Below, one piece after another: positions 15,580-23,883 of a DNA stretch of 64,000 bases; within the stretch, counting starts at the first letter, position 1; every line of letters begins with the position of its first letter. The stretch lies in contig KE159597.1 of the NCBI GenBank assembly GCA_000403255.2, positions 1 through 64,000 of the forward strand, given 5' to 3'. The DNA is from Lachnospiraceae bacterium 3-1. Lineage in GTDB: Bacteria; Bacillota; Clostridia; Lachnospirales; Lachnospiraceae. The position numbers and the translations under genes are program-made. The notes below the pieces were generated by a model. It ran no database searches and was not told the DNA's origin. It saw only the letters and a program-made list of their open reading frames with translations.

Positions 15580-18303
15580 TCAGGGGGAGTCATCCGATGG
15601 TTCAGGAGAATCATCGTTGCCTCCTTCTGGTTCATTTTCTGCGTTAGGTTTTTCAGGCTTATTGGCATTATCATCTTCATCATCCTGTTTATCATCAATC
15701 GTATCATCCGTTTTGTTTTCCTCGTTTGATGGCTGGTCTAAGTTATCCTCGCTAATGCTAGGAGGGTTAATTTCAGGTATTTCTGGGATGACAGAAACCG
15801 CAGTGTGAACGGTACAATAATTTTCTTGGCTCAGGGAATCAGACAGCAAGTAAGGGCCATCTTCTGTATCTGGGGAGCCGCCGACGATATACACGCCGCC
15901 TTGCCTGTTTTCTGGTGGACAGAATTCATTTGCAAGCATACCAGAAGCCGTACAGATGGTAGCGCTCACATGATGGTCACAATATTCGGTAGGAACGGTT
16001 CCAGCAGCGAAATATTCCGTCTCTACCATACTGCCTCTAGGATCGATGTCGCATAGACCTTCCACTGCAAGTTTTCCAGATTTTTTGCATACGACAGCAG
16101 TAGTTATTCCTTCAGGCTGGGTAAAATCTTTGTATTCCAAATTTTCATGGAGCCTTCCCATAATATTTTTCCACAATGTTTTGGGATTGGCGGTTAAGAC
16201 GCTGTCTTGGGGACTGTTGTCGTCGTAACCACACCACACAGAACAGGTATAATATGGCGTAAAGCCTGCAAACAATGCATCTCTGTTTTTGGTTGTGGTT
16301 CCTGTTTTTCCGGCAATGGGCATGGTTCCAAAATTGACGGCGCCGCCAGTTCCTACATTTACTACATCCTGCATGGCGGAAGTCAGGAGGAAGGCAGTGC
16401 TTTCTTTTAATACCGTATGGGTTTCTTGGGTATTGTCGATGAGCACATTTCCACTGTGATCCAGAATTCTAGTGTAAAATCTTGGCTTTGTGTAGGTTCC
16501 GCCATCTGCAATTGTGGCGTAGGCAGCAGTCAGCTCCAAATTGGTTACGCCTTTGGTAATTCCGCCAAGGGACAGGGATTCTACAATATCTTCCTGGGTC
16601 AGTGTGGTAAAACCAAAATTTTGCAGATAATCATAGCCTGTCTGAGGAGAGATATCTGCTAAGGTTTTGACGGTTACCACATTGATGGATTTGGTAATGG
16701 CGTATCGGATGGTGGTAAATCCCCGATAACTGTTGTCATAGTTACGCAGGGAGGTTCCATTGGAATAGGAAAAAGGAGCATCATCCTGAACTGTGGCCAG
16801 TGTCATTCCAGCGGTGTCCAACGCAGGGGCATAGGCAGCCAGAACCTTAAAGGTTGATCCAGGCTGTCTGGTGGTATCAGTGGCGCGGTTCAAGGTCCGG
16901 CTTCCGGTTTTGTCTCCCCTTCCGCCCACAATTGCCTTTACATCTCCCGTATATTGATCCATAATGGTAACTGCTGCCTGGGGTTGCAGGGTAAATACCA
17001 CAGACTCCCCATTCTCTACGATGGCGTCACCAGGTTCCAGGATTTCTGCTTTGTAAGCGTCGATCGCTGCCTGTGCTTCCTCCTGACTGGAAAAATTCAG
17101 GGAGTACTCCGGTGTAGATGCGCTATAATAAGAAATCATAGTTTGCTCACTGTAATTTTTTATTGTGCCGTCCTTTTTTTCAACGGTAAGACGGTAGGAG
17201 AAGGAGTACTGAGGGGCAGTGGAATAATTTTCAAGATTGTTGACTTCTTCATCACAAATCTTTTGAATTGACATATCCTGTGTGGATTCGATGGTCAGCC
17301 CGCTATTGTAAATAGCCTTGTAAGCCTGGGTGTCTGTGTATCCTTTCTTTTCCACTAAATCCTGGACAACCTGATCAATGGTAGCATCTACAAAATATGA
17401 GTTTGGATTGTCTACGGCGTATTCAATATTGACCTGTTGAATTCGAGAGTAGACGTCATCCTTTAATGCTTCCTCGTACTGGCTCTCAGAGATATATCCC
17501 TGGTCCTTCATATTTTTTAGAACTTGTTTCTGCCGCTTCTTGTTTTCCTCTGGATGACTGACTGGGTTGTATGCCGAGGGATTTTTGGTGATTCCTGCAA
17601 TTACTGCGCCTTCAGAAAGAGTTAATTCGGAAACATCCTTGCCAAAATAACGTCGGGAGGCAGATTGTACGCCAAGGGTATTTTGCCCCAGGTTGATGGT
17701 GTTTAGATAATTTTCCAGTATCCAATCTTTGGATTTTACTTTGCTTAGCTCCACCGCAAGATACTGTTCCTGGATTTTACGCTTTACTTTGTCCATACCA
17801 GTTTGGTTGGTCCAGCCTTCAAACACGTTATTTTTTAATAGCTGCTGGGTGATGGTGCTGGCTCCCTGACTGAAATGAAATCCATTGGCAATGCCAGTAA
17901 AGCCAGCACGGATGATACCCTTTAGGTCGATGCCGTTGTGTTCATAGAAACGTTCATCCTCAATAGCAACAAAAGCGTGCTGTAGGTCTTTGGGAATCTC
18001 ATCCAATGTTACATAGACCCGGTTAGAGCCGGAAGCTACCAGTTTTGCAGTTTGATTTCCCTGGTTGTCCAACACCACAGAAAGGTAACCAGTAGGAGTT
18101 GGATCGATGTCAGAAATATCAGGAGCAGAATCAATGATGCCTTTGAAGATTCCAATCCCAGCACAGCCGCCGACTACAATAACAGCTATAAAGCAGATGA
18201 GCAGTGTTTTAAAAAAAATAACTGAAAATTTTTTTCGCACCAGCGAAGCGGTGGAAGTAATTTTCTTTTCTTTCCGGGACACGTTTTTCTTTCCATATTT
18301 CAT
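15580..18303 (-). CDS. Class A penicillin-binding protein (PBP1A-type transglycosylase/transpeptidase)
   Basis: A 907-residue bifunctional peptidoglycan synthase. After a basic cytoplasmic tail there is one membrane anchor (about 30-55). The GT51 glycosyltransferase domain follows, with catalytic Glu115 in AIEDERFYEHNG and QGASTITQQLLKN. The transpeptidase domain has Ser483 in PGSTFK, then SIN in ITKSINVVTV and KTGTT in AGKTGTTTKN. The last 60 residues are a low-complexity acidic tail rich in Asp, Glu, Pro and Asn, probably lying in the wall. The start follows AAAGGAGG. It is transcribed alone, against its neighbours. Confidence 0.95.
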   Translation of the reverse strand: MKYGKKNVSRKEKKITSTASLVRKKFSVIFFKTLLICFIAVIVVGGCAGIGIFKGIIDSAPDISDIDPTPTGYLSVVLDNQGNQTAKLVASGSNRVYVTLDEIPKDLQHAFVAIEDERFYEHNGIDLKGIIRAGFTGIANGFHFSQGASTITQQLLKNNVFEGWTNQTGMDKVKRKIQEQYLAVELSKVKSKDWILENYLNTINLGQNTLGVQSASRRYFGKDVSELTLSEGAVIAGITKNPSAYNPVSHPEENKKRQKQVLKNMKDQGYISESQYEEALKDDVYSRIQQVNIEYAVDNPNSYFVDATIDQVVQDLVEKKGYTDTQAYKAIYNSGLTIESTQDMSIQKICDEEVNNLENYSTAPQYSFSYRLTVEKKDGTIKNYSEQTMISYYSASTPEYSLNFSSQEEAQAAIDAYKAEILEPGDAIVENGESVVFTLQPQAAVTIMDQYTGDVKAIVGGRGDKTGSRTLNRATDTTRQPGSTFKVLAAYAPALDTAGMTLATVQDDAPFSYSNGTSLRNYDNSYRGFTTIRYAITKSINVVTVKTLADISPQTGYDYLQNFGFTTLTQEDIVESLSLGGITKGVTNLELTAAYATIADGGTYTKPRFYTRILDHSGNVLIDNTQETHTVLKESTAFLLTSAMQDVVNVGTGGAVNFGTMPIAGKTGTTTKNRDALFAGFTPYYTCSVWCGYDDNSPQDSVLTANPKTLWKNIMGRLHENLEYKDFTQPEGITTAVVCKKSGKLAVEGLCDIDPRGSMVETEYFAAGTVPTEYCDHHVSATICTASGMLANEFCPPENRQGGVYIVGGSPDTEDGPYLLSDSLSQENYCTVHTAVSVIPEIPEINPPSISEDNLDQPSNEENKTDDTIDDKQDDEDDNANKPEKPNAENEPEGGNDDSPEPSDDSP

Positions 18304-18572
18304 AGTGAGCCTCCTTTACAAAGAAAATACGTGGTGAATGCGCTGTGCACATTCTTTTTTCTATAAAAAATAGAGCAGATATTATTTCTTAGTATCTGAT
18401 TTATCACAGTATTATAACAAAAAAGAGCTGTTAAATAAAGAAAAAATTTTCCAGAAAGGAGAATAGCAGTAAAAATCAACGGTTCTGTATGCTGATGTGC
18501 CAGGGGCAGCAATGTATTGATATGGATACCTTATTTCAAATAGAAAAATAATCGGAAAGCCTGAGGATTGAA

Positions 18573-18601
18573 TTGAAAAATCTTTCTTACAATGTTATAC
18601 T
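18573..18601 (+). promoter_or_regulatory. Sigma-A type promoter of the alcohol dehydrogenase gene
   Basis: -35 TTGAAA at 18573-18578, 17-bp spacer, -10 TATACT at 18596-18601. The 5' leader is short, about 25 nt, and contains AAAAGGAG. The divergent gap 18304-18631 otherwise holds only the Shine-Dalgarno of the penicillin-binding protein gene on the minus strand. Confidence 0.75.
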
Positions 18602-18631
18602 ATAATGAAAAAAGAAAAGGAGAAGAATATT

Positions 18632-19813
18632 ATGGCAAGATTCACTTTACCAAGAGATATCTATCATGGAAAGGGATGTTTGGAGGAGCTGAAAAACTTA
18701 AAAGGAAAAAAAGCAATCCTTGTAGTTGGTGGAGGTTCTATGAAACGCCAGGGTTTCCTGGACAAGGCAGTGGACTATCTGAAAGAAGCAGGTATGGAGG
18801 TAGAGCTTTTTGAAGGAGTAGAGCCAGATCCTTCCGTTGAGACTGTAATGAAGGGTGCAGAAGCTATGCGGGCGTTTGAGCCTGATTGGATTGTTTCCAT
18901 GGGTGGTGGTTCCCCGATTGACGCTGCTAAGGCTATGTGGGCATTTTATGAGTACCCAGATACCACGTTTGAAGATTTGTGCATTCCTTTTAATTTCCCA
19001 GAGCTGAGACAGAAAGCAAAATTCTGCGCAATTCCTACCACATCAGGAACAGCAACAGAAGTTACTGCTTTTTCTGTTATTACAAATTATCAGACAGGTG
19101 TCAAATATCCATTGGCTGATTTTAATATTACACCAGATGTTGCAATTGTAGATCCTGACCTTGTAGCAGGTCTTCCAGCAAAGCAGGTTGCTTACACAGG
19201 AATGGACGCACTGACCCATGCAATTGAAGCATATGTTTCCACATTGAACTGCTCATTTACAGATCCCCTTGCATTGCAGGCAATTGAGATGGTTCTGGAT
19301 TATCTGCCAGCATCTTACGATAACGACATGACAGCAAGGGAAGAGATGCATTATGCACAGTGTCTGGCTGGAATGGCATTTTCCAATGCATTGTTAGGGA
19401 TCGTGCATTCCATGGCTCATAAGACAGGCGCAGCATTCTCAACAGGACATATTCCACATGGATGTGCGAATGCAATTTATCTGCCATATGTGATTAAATA
19501 TAATGCAAAGGATCCAGTAGCTGCAAAACGGTATGCTGAAATTGCACGCAGAATGGGACTTCCTGGTACTTCTGAGAAAGCTCTGATCAATAGCCTTTGT
19601 GCAAAAATTGATGCTTTCAATGTAAAACTCAATATTCCAAAGACACTGAAAGAATTTGGAATCAATGAGGATGAGTTCAAGGAGAAAGTTTCTGGTATTG
19701 CAGAACGTGCAGTTGGAGATGCATGTACAGGCTCCAATCCAAGAGAAATTGATCCAGCAGTTATGGAAAAATTGTTTACTTGTACATATTATGGAACAGA
19801 GGTTGATTTCTAA
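18632..19813 (+). CDS. Iron-containing alcohol dehydrogenase
   Basis: A 393-residue cytoplasmic group III dehydrogenase that interconverts alcohols and aldehydes with NAD(P)H. The N-terminal half binds the cofactor (VSMGGGSPIDAAKAMW). The helical C-terminal half holds the metal. Asp192, His196, His259 and His273 (in MDALTHAIEAY and HSMAHKTGAAFSTGHIPHG) are placed as in the FucO/AdhB metal site. The in-frame ATG at 18605 lies at the -10 element; the ATG at 18632 has AAAAGGAG at proper distance. It is monocistronic behind its own promoter. Substrate is unknown; butanol or ethanol formation is usual for this family. Confidence 0.93.
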   Translation: MARFTLPRDIYHGKGCLEELKNLKGKKAILVVGGGSMKRQGFLDKAVDYLKEAGMEVELFEGVEPDPSVETVMKGAEAMRAFEPDWIVSMGGGSPIDAAKAMWAFYEYPDTTFEDLCIPFNFPELRQKAKFCAIPTTSGTATEVTAFSVITNYQTGVKYPLADFNITPDVAIVDPDLVAGLPAKQVAYTGMDALTHAIEAYVSTLNCSFTDPLALQAIEMVLDYLPASYDNDMTAREEMHYAQCLAGMAFSNALLGIVHSMAHKTGAAFSTGHIPHGCANAIYLPYVIKYNAKDPVAAKRYAEIARRMGLPGTSEKALINSLCAKIDAFNVKLNIPKTLKEFGINEDEFKEKVSGIAERAVGDACTGSNPREIDPAVMEKLFTCTYYGTEVDF

Positions 19814-19906
19814 ATTTTCATAAAGGATCGTTCATTGCGAAGCTTATATATTTAGAAGTTTCGCAATGGACGAATGATATCACTCCAGAAAGAGGATGTA
19901 AAAAAT

Positions 19907-20551
19907 ATGTCAATAAAAGCATTATACCAGGGGAAAACGGGAGAGATTGTGGAAAAAAAATCCCGGTTTATCGCCAACTTAAAAGAAATTGAATCAGAAG
20001 AGGAAGCCCTCGCATTTATTGGGGAAATGAAAAAGCAGTATTGGGACGCACGGCATAACTGCTATGCGTTTGTAGCTGGGGAAAATCATAATCTGCAACG
20101 ATGCAGCGATGATGGTGAACCTGCTGGGACAGCCGGGAGGCCCATGTTGGATGTGCTTTTAAAAGAAGATATTCATAATGTAGTAGTGGTGGTAACCCGG
20201 TATTTTGGAGGAACGCTTTTAGGAACCGGCGGATTGGTGCGGGCGTATCAGAAAGCAGTTCAGGAAGGGCTTCGCAACAGCATTGTGATTGAAAAAATGC
20301 AGGGACGTTCCCTTAAGATTGACAGTGATTATACTGGAATTGGAAAAATTCAATATATTCTGGCCCAGAATCAGATGACAGTAATGGATACCAGTTACAC
20401 CGATAAAGTAGTAACAGAGGTTATGGCGCCAGTAGAGAAGCTGGAATCCTTGAAACAGGATATTACGGAAGGAACCAATGGAACAGCGGGGTTTCAGGTG
20501 GGAGATTTGGTGGAATTTGCATTGATTGAGGGAAAAGTAAAAATTTTTTAA
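19907..20551 (+). CDS. YigZ family protein (UPF0029/IMPACT)
   Basis: A 214-residue protein of the YigZ/IMPACT family. The N-terminal UPF0029 domain (about 15-120) shows EKKSRFIANL, WDARHNCYAF, RCSDDGEPAGTAGRPMLDVL and the very conserved VVVTRYFGGTLLGTGGLVRAYQ. The C-terminal part is the DUF1949-type ferredoxin-like domain. Its role in bacteria is uncertain; related proteins touch translation control. An in-frame ATG at 19874 exists, but MSIKALYQG at 19907 fits the family start and follows AGAGGA. Confidence 0.9.
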   Translation: MSIKALYQGKTGEIVEKKSRFIANLKEIESEEEALAFIGEMKKQYWDARHNCYAFVAGENHNLQRCSDDGEPAGTAGRPMLDVLLKEDIHNVVVVVTRYFGGTLLGTGGLVRAYQKAVQEGLRNSIVIEKMQGRSLKIDSDYTGIGKIQYILAQNQMTVMDTSYTDKVVTEVMAPVEKLESLKQDITEGTNGTAGFQVGDLVEFALIEGKVKIF

Positions 20552-20559
20552 AAAAGTAC

Positions 20560-20588
20560 TTGCAATTATGATGAAACTCGTATATAAT
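20560..20588 (+). promoter_or_regulatory. Promoter of tRNA-Gln
   Basis: -35 TTGCAA at 20560-20565, 17-bp spacer, -10 TATAAT at 20583-20588, 18 nt before the tRNA. It begins right after the YigZ stop codon. Confidence 0.75.
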
Positions 20589-20606
20589 ACATTTTGTTGA
20601 GAACAA

Positions 20607-20678
20607 TGGCCCATCGCCAAACGGTAAGGCAACGGACTCTGACTCCGTCATTTCAAGGTTCGAATCCTTGTGGGCCAG
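20607..20678 (+). tRNA. tRNA-Gln (anticodon CTG)
   Basis: 72 nt. The acceptor stem TGGCCCA pairs with TGGGCCA, followed by discriminator G. The D arm is CGCC/GGC(A) around AAACGGTAA. The anticodon stem ACGGA/TCCGT holds loop CTCTGAC, so the anticodon is CTG. The T arm is CAAGG-TTCGAAT-CCTTG. CCA is not encoded. It has its own promoter and terminator. Gln-accepting tRNAs reading CAG alone are secondary to the TTG type, so another copy should exist elsewhere. Confidence 0.95.
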
Positions 20679-20683
20679 CTCGG

Positions 20684-20712
20684 AACCCATCACAATGCGT
20701 GATGGGTTTTTT
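20684..20712 (+). terminator. Terminator of tRNA-Gln
   Basis: AACCCATCAC, loop AATGC, GTGATGGGTT, then a T run. A perfect 10-bp stem five bases after the tRNA. Confidence 0.92.
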
Positions 20713-20713
20713 A

Positions 20714-20758
20714 TTCTATAGGAAAGACCTTGTCATGTAAAAGTGTCTTTCGATGGAA
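20714..20758. repeat. Interspersed hairpin repeat, module A
   Basis: TTCTATAGGAAAGAC pairs with GTGTCTTTCGATGGAA across TGTCATGTAAAA; the same module as at 34359 and 62227. It directly follows the tRNA terminator. The following 70 bp (20760-20830, containing CCCAGCGAAGCGAGGGTACT) is not module B and is unassigned. Confidence 0.85.
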
Positions 20759-20845
20759 TAAAAATAATATGGCGGGGTCTGTCCCAGCGAAGCGAGGGTA
20801 CTCGCACAAGGGGCAAAGGGTTGCTTCGCAGTTATGGAGGAAGAT

Positions 20846-21565
20846 ATGTACAGTTTTGAAAGCAGAGTACGTTATAGTGAAGTGGATAGTGAAGGATATA
20901 TGACATTAAATTCCGTACTAGATTATTTTCAGGACTGCAGTACTTTCCAGTCGGAAGAACTGGGAGTAGGGCTGGAATTTTTGATGGCGCGGAATCTGGC
21001 ATGGGTATTGACTTCTTGGCAAGTGGAAATCAAGCGGTATCCGGTCTATGGAGAGAACATTACTGTTAGTACATGGCCTTATGATTTTAAAGGATTTTTC
21101 GGTTATCGTAATTTTCTCATAAAAGGAAAAGAGGAAGAGATCTGTGCATATGCCAATTCTATTTGGGTGCTGCTTGACTTGTCCAGCGGCAAGCCTGCAA
21201 GGATCTTACAGAAGATGATAGATGCATATGAGTTTTTGCCGCAGTTTCCCATGGAGGCGTCCTCCAGGAAAATTCTTTTGCCCAAAAATATGGAGGCAAA
21301 GGAGCCATTTCCGGTGCATAAGTATCATATTGATACAAACCGTCATGTGAATAATGGAAAGTATGTGAGTATGGCCCAGGAATATCTGCCCCAGGAAGTT
21401 CAGGTAGGAAAAATGAGAGCGGAATACCGCAAGGCGGCTGTCTATGGAGATATGGTGTATCCTTTTGCCATACCGGAAGAAGAAAAGATGATAGTGAATT
21501 TGGCGGATGGGGAGGGAAAGCCTTATGCAGTCATAGAATTGGAGGAGAAGAGATCATGCAGTTAG
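20846..21565 (+). CDS. Acyl-ACP thioesterase (FatA/FatB-like)
   Basis: A 239-residue double hot-dog protein of the acyl-ACP thioesterase family (PF01643), which releases free fatty acids from acyl carrier protein. Seen: RVRYSEVDSEGYMTLNSVLDYFQDCS at the start, DFKGFFGYRNFLI, and the second hot-dog with IDTNRHVNNGKYVSMAQEYLP, the HVNN-type catalytic loop. It is first in a three-gene run with cvfB (10-bp overlap) and a CPBP protease. The upstream in-frame ATG at 20834 is possible, but the ATG at 20846 has GGAGG five bases before it. Confidence 0.9.
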   Translation: MYSFESRVRYSEVDSEGYMTLNSVLDYFQDCSTFQSEELGVGLEFLMARNLAWVLTSWQVEIKRYPVYGENITVSTWPYDFKGFFGYRNFLIKGKEEEICAYANSIWVLLDLSSGKPARILQKMIDAYEFLPQFPMEASSRKILLPKNMEAKEPFPVHKYHIDTNRHVNNGKYVSMAQEYLPQEVQVGKMRAEYRKAAVYGDMVYPFAIPEEEKMIVNLADGEGKPYAVIELEEKRSCS

Positions 21566-22389
21566 GAGAAAAACAAAAACTTATTGTAGTAAAAGAGGTG
21601 GAATTCGGTGTTTATCTGGCAGAGCGCAAGGAGGATGAGACCAGAGTGCTGCTTCCAGCAAAGCAGGTGCCTCAGGGAATGGAACTGGGAGATGAAATAG
21701 AGGTTTTTTTGTATCGGGATTCCAAAGACCGTATTATTTCAACCACACAGGAGCCGAAATTGAAAATGGGGGAGGTAAAGCCTCTGAAAATAATATCTGT
21801 TCAGAAAATCGGGGCGTTTTTAGATTGGGGCTTGGAAAAGGATTTGTTTCTTCCTTATAAAGAACAGATTGGGAAGGTACGAGAGGAAGATGAGATACTG
21901 GTAAGGCTTTATATTGATAAAAGCGGGCGTCTTTGTGCAAGTATGAAAGGAATCTATGAAATATTGGAAACAGATTCTCCTTACCGGATTGGAGATATGG
22001 TAAAAGGGCGCATCTATGAGTTTAGTGATAATTTTGGCGCTTTTGTGGCTGTAGATGATCGATTCTCAGGATTGATTCCTCGCCATGAGGATCATAGTTT
22101 TCTTCGGATTGGAGATGCGGTAGAGGTCAGGGTAACAGGGGTGAAGCCAGATGGGAAACTAGATTTGACCCTTCGCCAAAAGGCTTATTTACAAATGGAT
22201 CAGGATGCATTGCGGGTGATGGAGCTCCTTGAGGAATATGATGGAGAGCTTCCTTTTAATGATAAGGCATCCCCAGAAGTTATCATGCAGGAAACAAAAA
22301 TGAGTAAAAATGCATTTAAACGTGCAGTAGGGCATTTATACAAAGAGAGAAAGATTGTAATTACAGGCAAAAGTATCCGAAAGATATAG
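21556..22389 (+). CDS. cvfB: CvfB-like S1 RNA-binding protein
   Basis: A 277-residue protein with the CvfB layout: three S1-like OB-fold segments (about 1-60, 65-135, 140-210) and a C-terminal winged helix (about 220-277, containing MSKNAFKRAVGHLYKERKI). KIGAFLDWGLEKDLFLPYKEQ and NFGAFVAVDDRFSGLIPRHE are typical S1 strands. In Staphylococcus and Streptococcus CvfB binds RNA and affects virulence gene expression. It overlaps the thioesterase gene by 10 bp, so it is translated from the same mRNA. The link to fatty acid release is unexplained. Confidence 0.88.
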   Translation: MQLGEKQKLIVVKEVEFGVYLAERKEDETRVLLPAKQVPQGMELGDEIEVFLYRDSKDRIISTTQEPKLKMGEVKPLKIISVQKIGAFLDWGLEKDLFLPYKEQIGKVREEDEILVRLYIDKSGRLCASMKGIYEILETDSPYRIGDMVKGRIYEFSDNFGAFVAVDDRFSGLIPRHEDHSFLRIGDAVEVRVTGVKPDGKLDLTLRQKAYLQMDQDALRVMELLEEYDGELPFNDKASPEVIMQETKMSKNAFKRAVGHLYKERKIVITGKSIRKI

Positions 22390-22401
22390 GAGGGACTTTC
22401 C

Positions 22402-23364
22402 ATGTCCGAGAATAAAAGAGTAAATCGTGTGTTTTTGATAACCATTCTGCTTTATGTGGGAACAAGCCTGGGAATGAGCTTGTTGGCACCCTATATTCCA
22501 GCTTTGGCGGGAATGTCTAATTATGCGTCTATTTTCTTGTCTCAGGCGTTGATTTTTCTGCCAGGCTTTCTTTATTGTAAAAGGAAAGAGACAGGGATTC
22601 GGGAGTTTCTTCCCTATCGAAAGATCAATATTGCGTCGGTGGTTTTGGTGATCATATGTACCTATTTGATGTATCCATTGATTATTGTGTTAAATGCCAT
22701 TTCTATGATTTTTACCACTTCAGGATCAACAGCAGTCATGGATATGATGCAGGGGCAAAGCTTTATCTTAAGCTTGTTGTTTACTGCGGCGCTTCCAGCA
22801 TGTGTGGAAGAATTTATATTTCGGGGCGTTTTATTCCAGACTTATAAAAAAAGCAGAATGTTTCCAGCCATTTTGCTCAGCGGATTTTTATTTGGATGCG
22901 CCCATATGAACTTGAACCAGTTCGTCTATGCATTTGCTCTTGGTATCTATCTGGCATTTCTAGTGGAAGCTACCGGAAGCATATTTAGCTCTATGGTTGC
23001 CCACTTTACATTAAATGCTACCAGTGTAGCAATGACATTCTTTTTGCCCATACTCTATGGTCAGTTGGGAATTGAGCAGGAGATGTCAGTTCAGGCAGGC
23101 GGTTTTGCAGCGAATATGGAGAATAGTGAATTGCTCCTGTTTCTCATGGGTATTACAATCTGGGGAATTATTGCAGTGGGTACTACCTGTGCCGCAGTAG
23201 GGATCTATATTGCCATTTGTAAAATTAATCATCGGTGGGATTATGTAAAGCATATGTTTTCTGGAGGAACTAGGGAGAAAATAATTACGGTTCCAGTGAT
23301 TTTGGCTATATTGGTTTCTTTTGCGATGATGGGAATGCATATTTATCTAGAGCGAGCAGTGTAA
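22402..23364 (+). CDS. CPBP family intramembrane glutamic endopeptidase
   Basis: A 320-residue polytopic membrane protein with about eight hydrophobic segments. The ABI/CPBP motifs are present: EEFIFRGVLFQ (Glu136-Glu137, Arg141), FGCAHMNLNQF and HFTLNA. These make up the glutamate/histidine active site of Rce1-type proteases (PF02517). Possible roles include processing of peptides or anti-sigma factors within the membrane; the substrate is unknown. It lies 12 nt after cvfB with GGAGGG before the ATG, as the last gene of the thioesterase-cvfB operon. Confidence 0.9.
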   Translation: MSENKRVNRVFLITILLYVGTSLGMSLLAPYIPALAGMSNYASIFLSQALIFLPGFLYCKRKETGIREFLPYRKINIASVVLVIICTYLMYPLIIVLNAISMIFTTSGSTAVMDMMQGQSFILSLLFTAALPACVEEFIFRGVLFQTYKKSRMFPAILLSGFLFGCAHMNLNQFVYAFALGIYLAFLVEATGSIFSSMVAHFTLNATSVAMTFFLPILYGQLGIEQEMSVQAGGFAANMENSELLLFLMGITIWGIIAVGTTCAAVGIYIAICKINHRWDYVKHMFSGGTREKIITVPVILAILVSFAMMGMHIYLERAV

Positions 23365-23369
23365 GGGAT

Positions 23370-23415
23370 AAAGGGATAGAATCCTGCTATCGGTGAGGCG
23401 GGATTCTATCCCTTT
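23370..23415. terminator. Two-way terminator between convergent genes
   Basis: AAAGGGATAGAATCC (23370-23384) and GGATTCTATCCCTTT (23401-23415) form a perfect 15-bp stem, with a T-rich end on the + side and an A-rich start for the minus side. It separates the CPBP gene from the YjfB-like gene. Confidence 0.88.
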
Positions 23416-23424
23416 GTTGGAGTA

Positions 23425-23601
23425 TTAGATGGAAATGTCAATGTTTCCGCCGATGTGGGGATTTACAGACTGTTCCATAAGCTTTAACATGGAATCGCCC
23501 ATAGTTTCCATCGTATCCAATTGTTTACTTAGCATGATGGCGCCAAAATCATTGGCTACGCTAGTCATGCTTAAAGCAGTTGATAAAGAAGCAATATCCA
23601 T
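23425..23601 (-). CDS. YjfB family small protein (putative motility protein)
   Basis: A 58-residue protein starting MDIASLSTALSMTSVANDFG and ending IGGNIDISI. The pattern of a short helical protein with an N-terminal MDIA(S/A)LS and a Met-rich middle fits the YjfB_motility family (PF14070) of Clostridia and Bacilli. Many members lie in sigma-D/motility regulons. It has a good ribosome site, AGGAGG, 8 nt before the ATG on the minus strand. It is transcribed alone towards the shared terminator. No flagellar genes are in the window, but four chemoreceptor-type genes or partners are. Confidence 0.82.
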   Translation of the reverse strand: MDIASLSTALSMTSVANDFGAIMLSKQLDTMETMGDSMLKLMEQSVNPHIGGNIDISI

Positions 23602-23729
23602 AACAGTGCCTCCTTTCTGTGAGAATTATCACGTGTTTATTATGGCATGAAGGAGGGGAAAAATCAATACAGAATGCAATAATGACAAGATTCGAGAGAA
23701 TATCGTAATATTTTTGTAAAACTTTACAG

Positions 23730-23758
23730 TTGACATAAAGCCTTCCCCTTGTTATAAT
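23730..23758 (+). promoter_or_regulatory. Strong promoter of the NlpC/P60 hydrolase gene
   Basis: -35 TTGACA (23730-23735), 17-bp spacer, -10 TATAAT (23753-23758): a full consensus promoter. The leader of about 115 nt contains AAGGCTTTC-type repeats but no riboswitch I recognise. Confidence 0.85.
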
Positions 23759-23883
23759 AAATCCCGTAATAAATTCGTAATAAATGAAGAATCCGCGAAG
23801 GGCTTTCAAAAGATATGGAAGTCGCAGACTTCATTAAGAAAGAATAATGAGAATAAAAATGGAATTAAGGTATGGAGGGTCAT

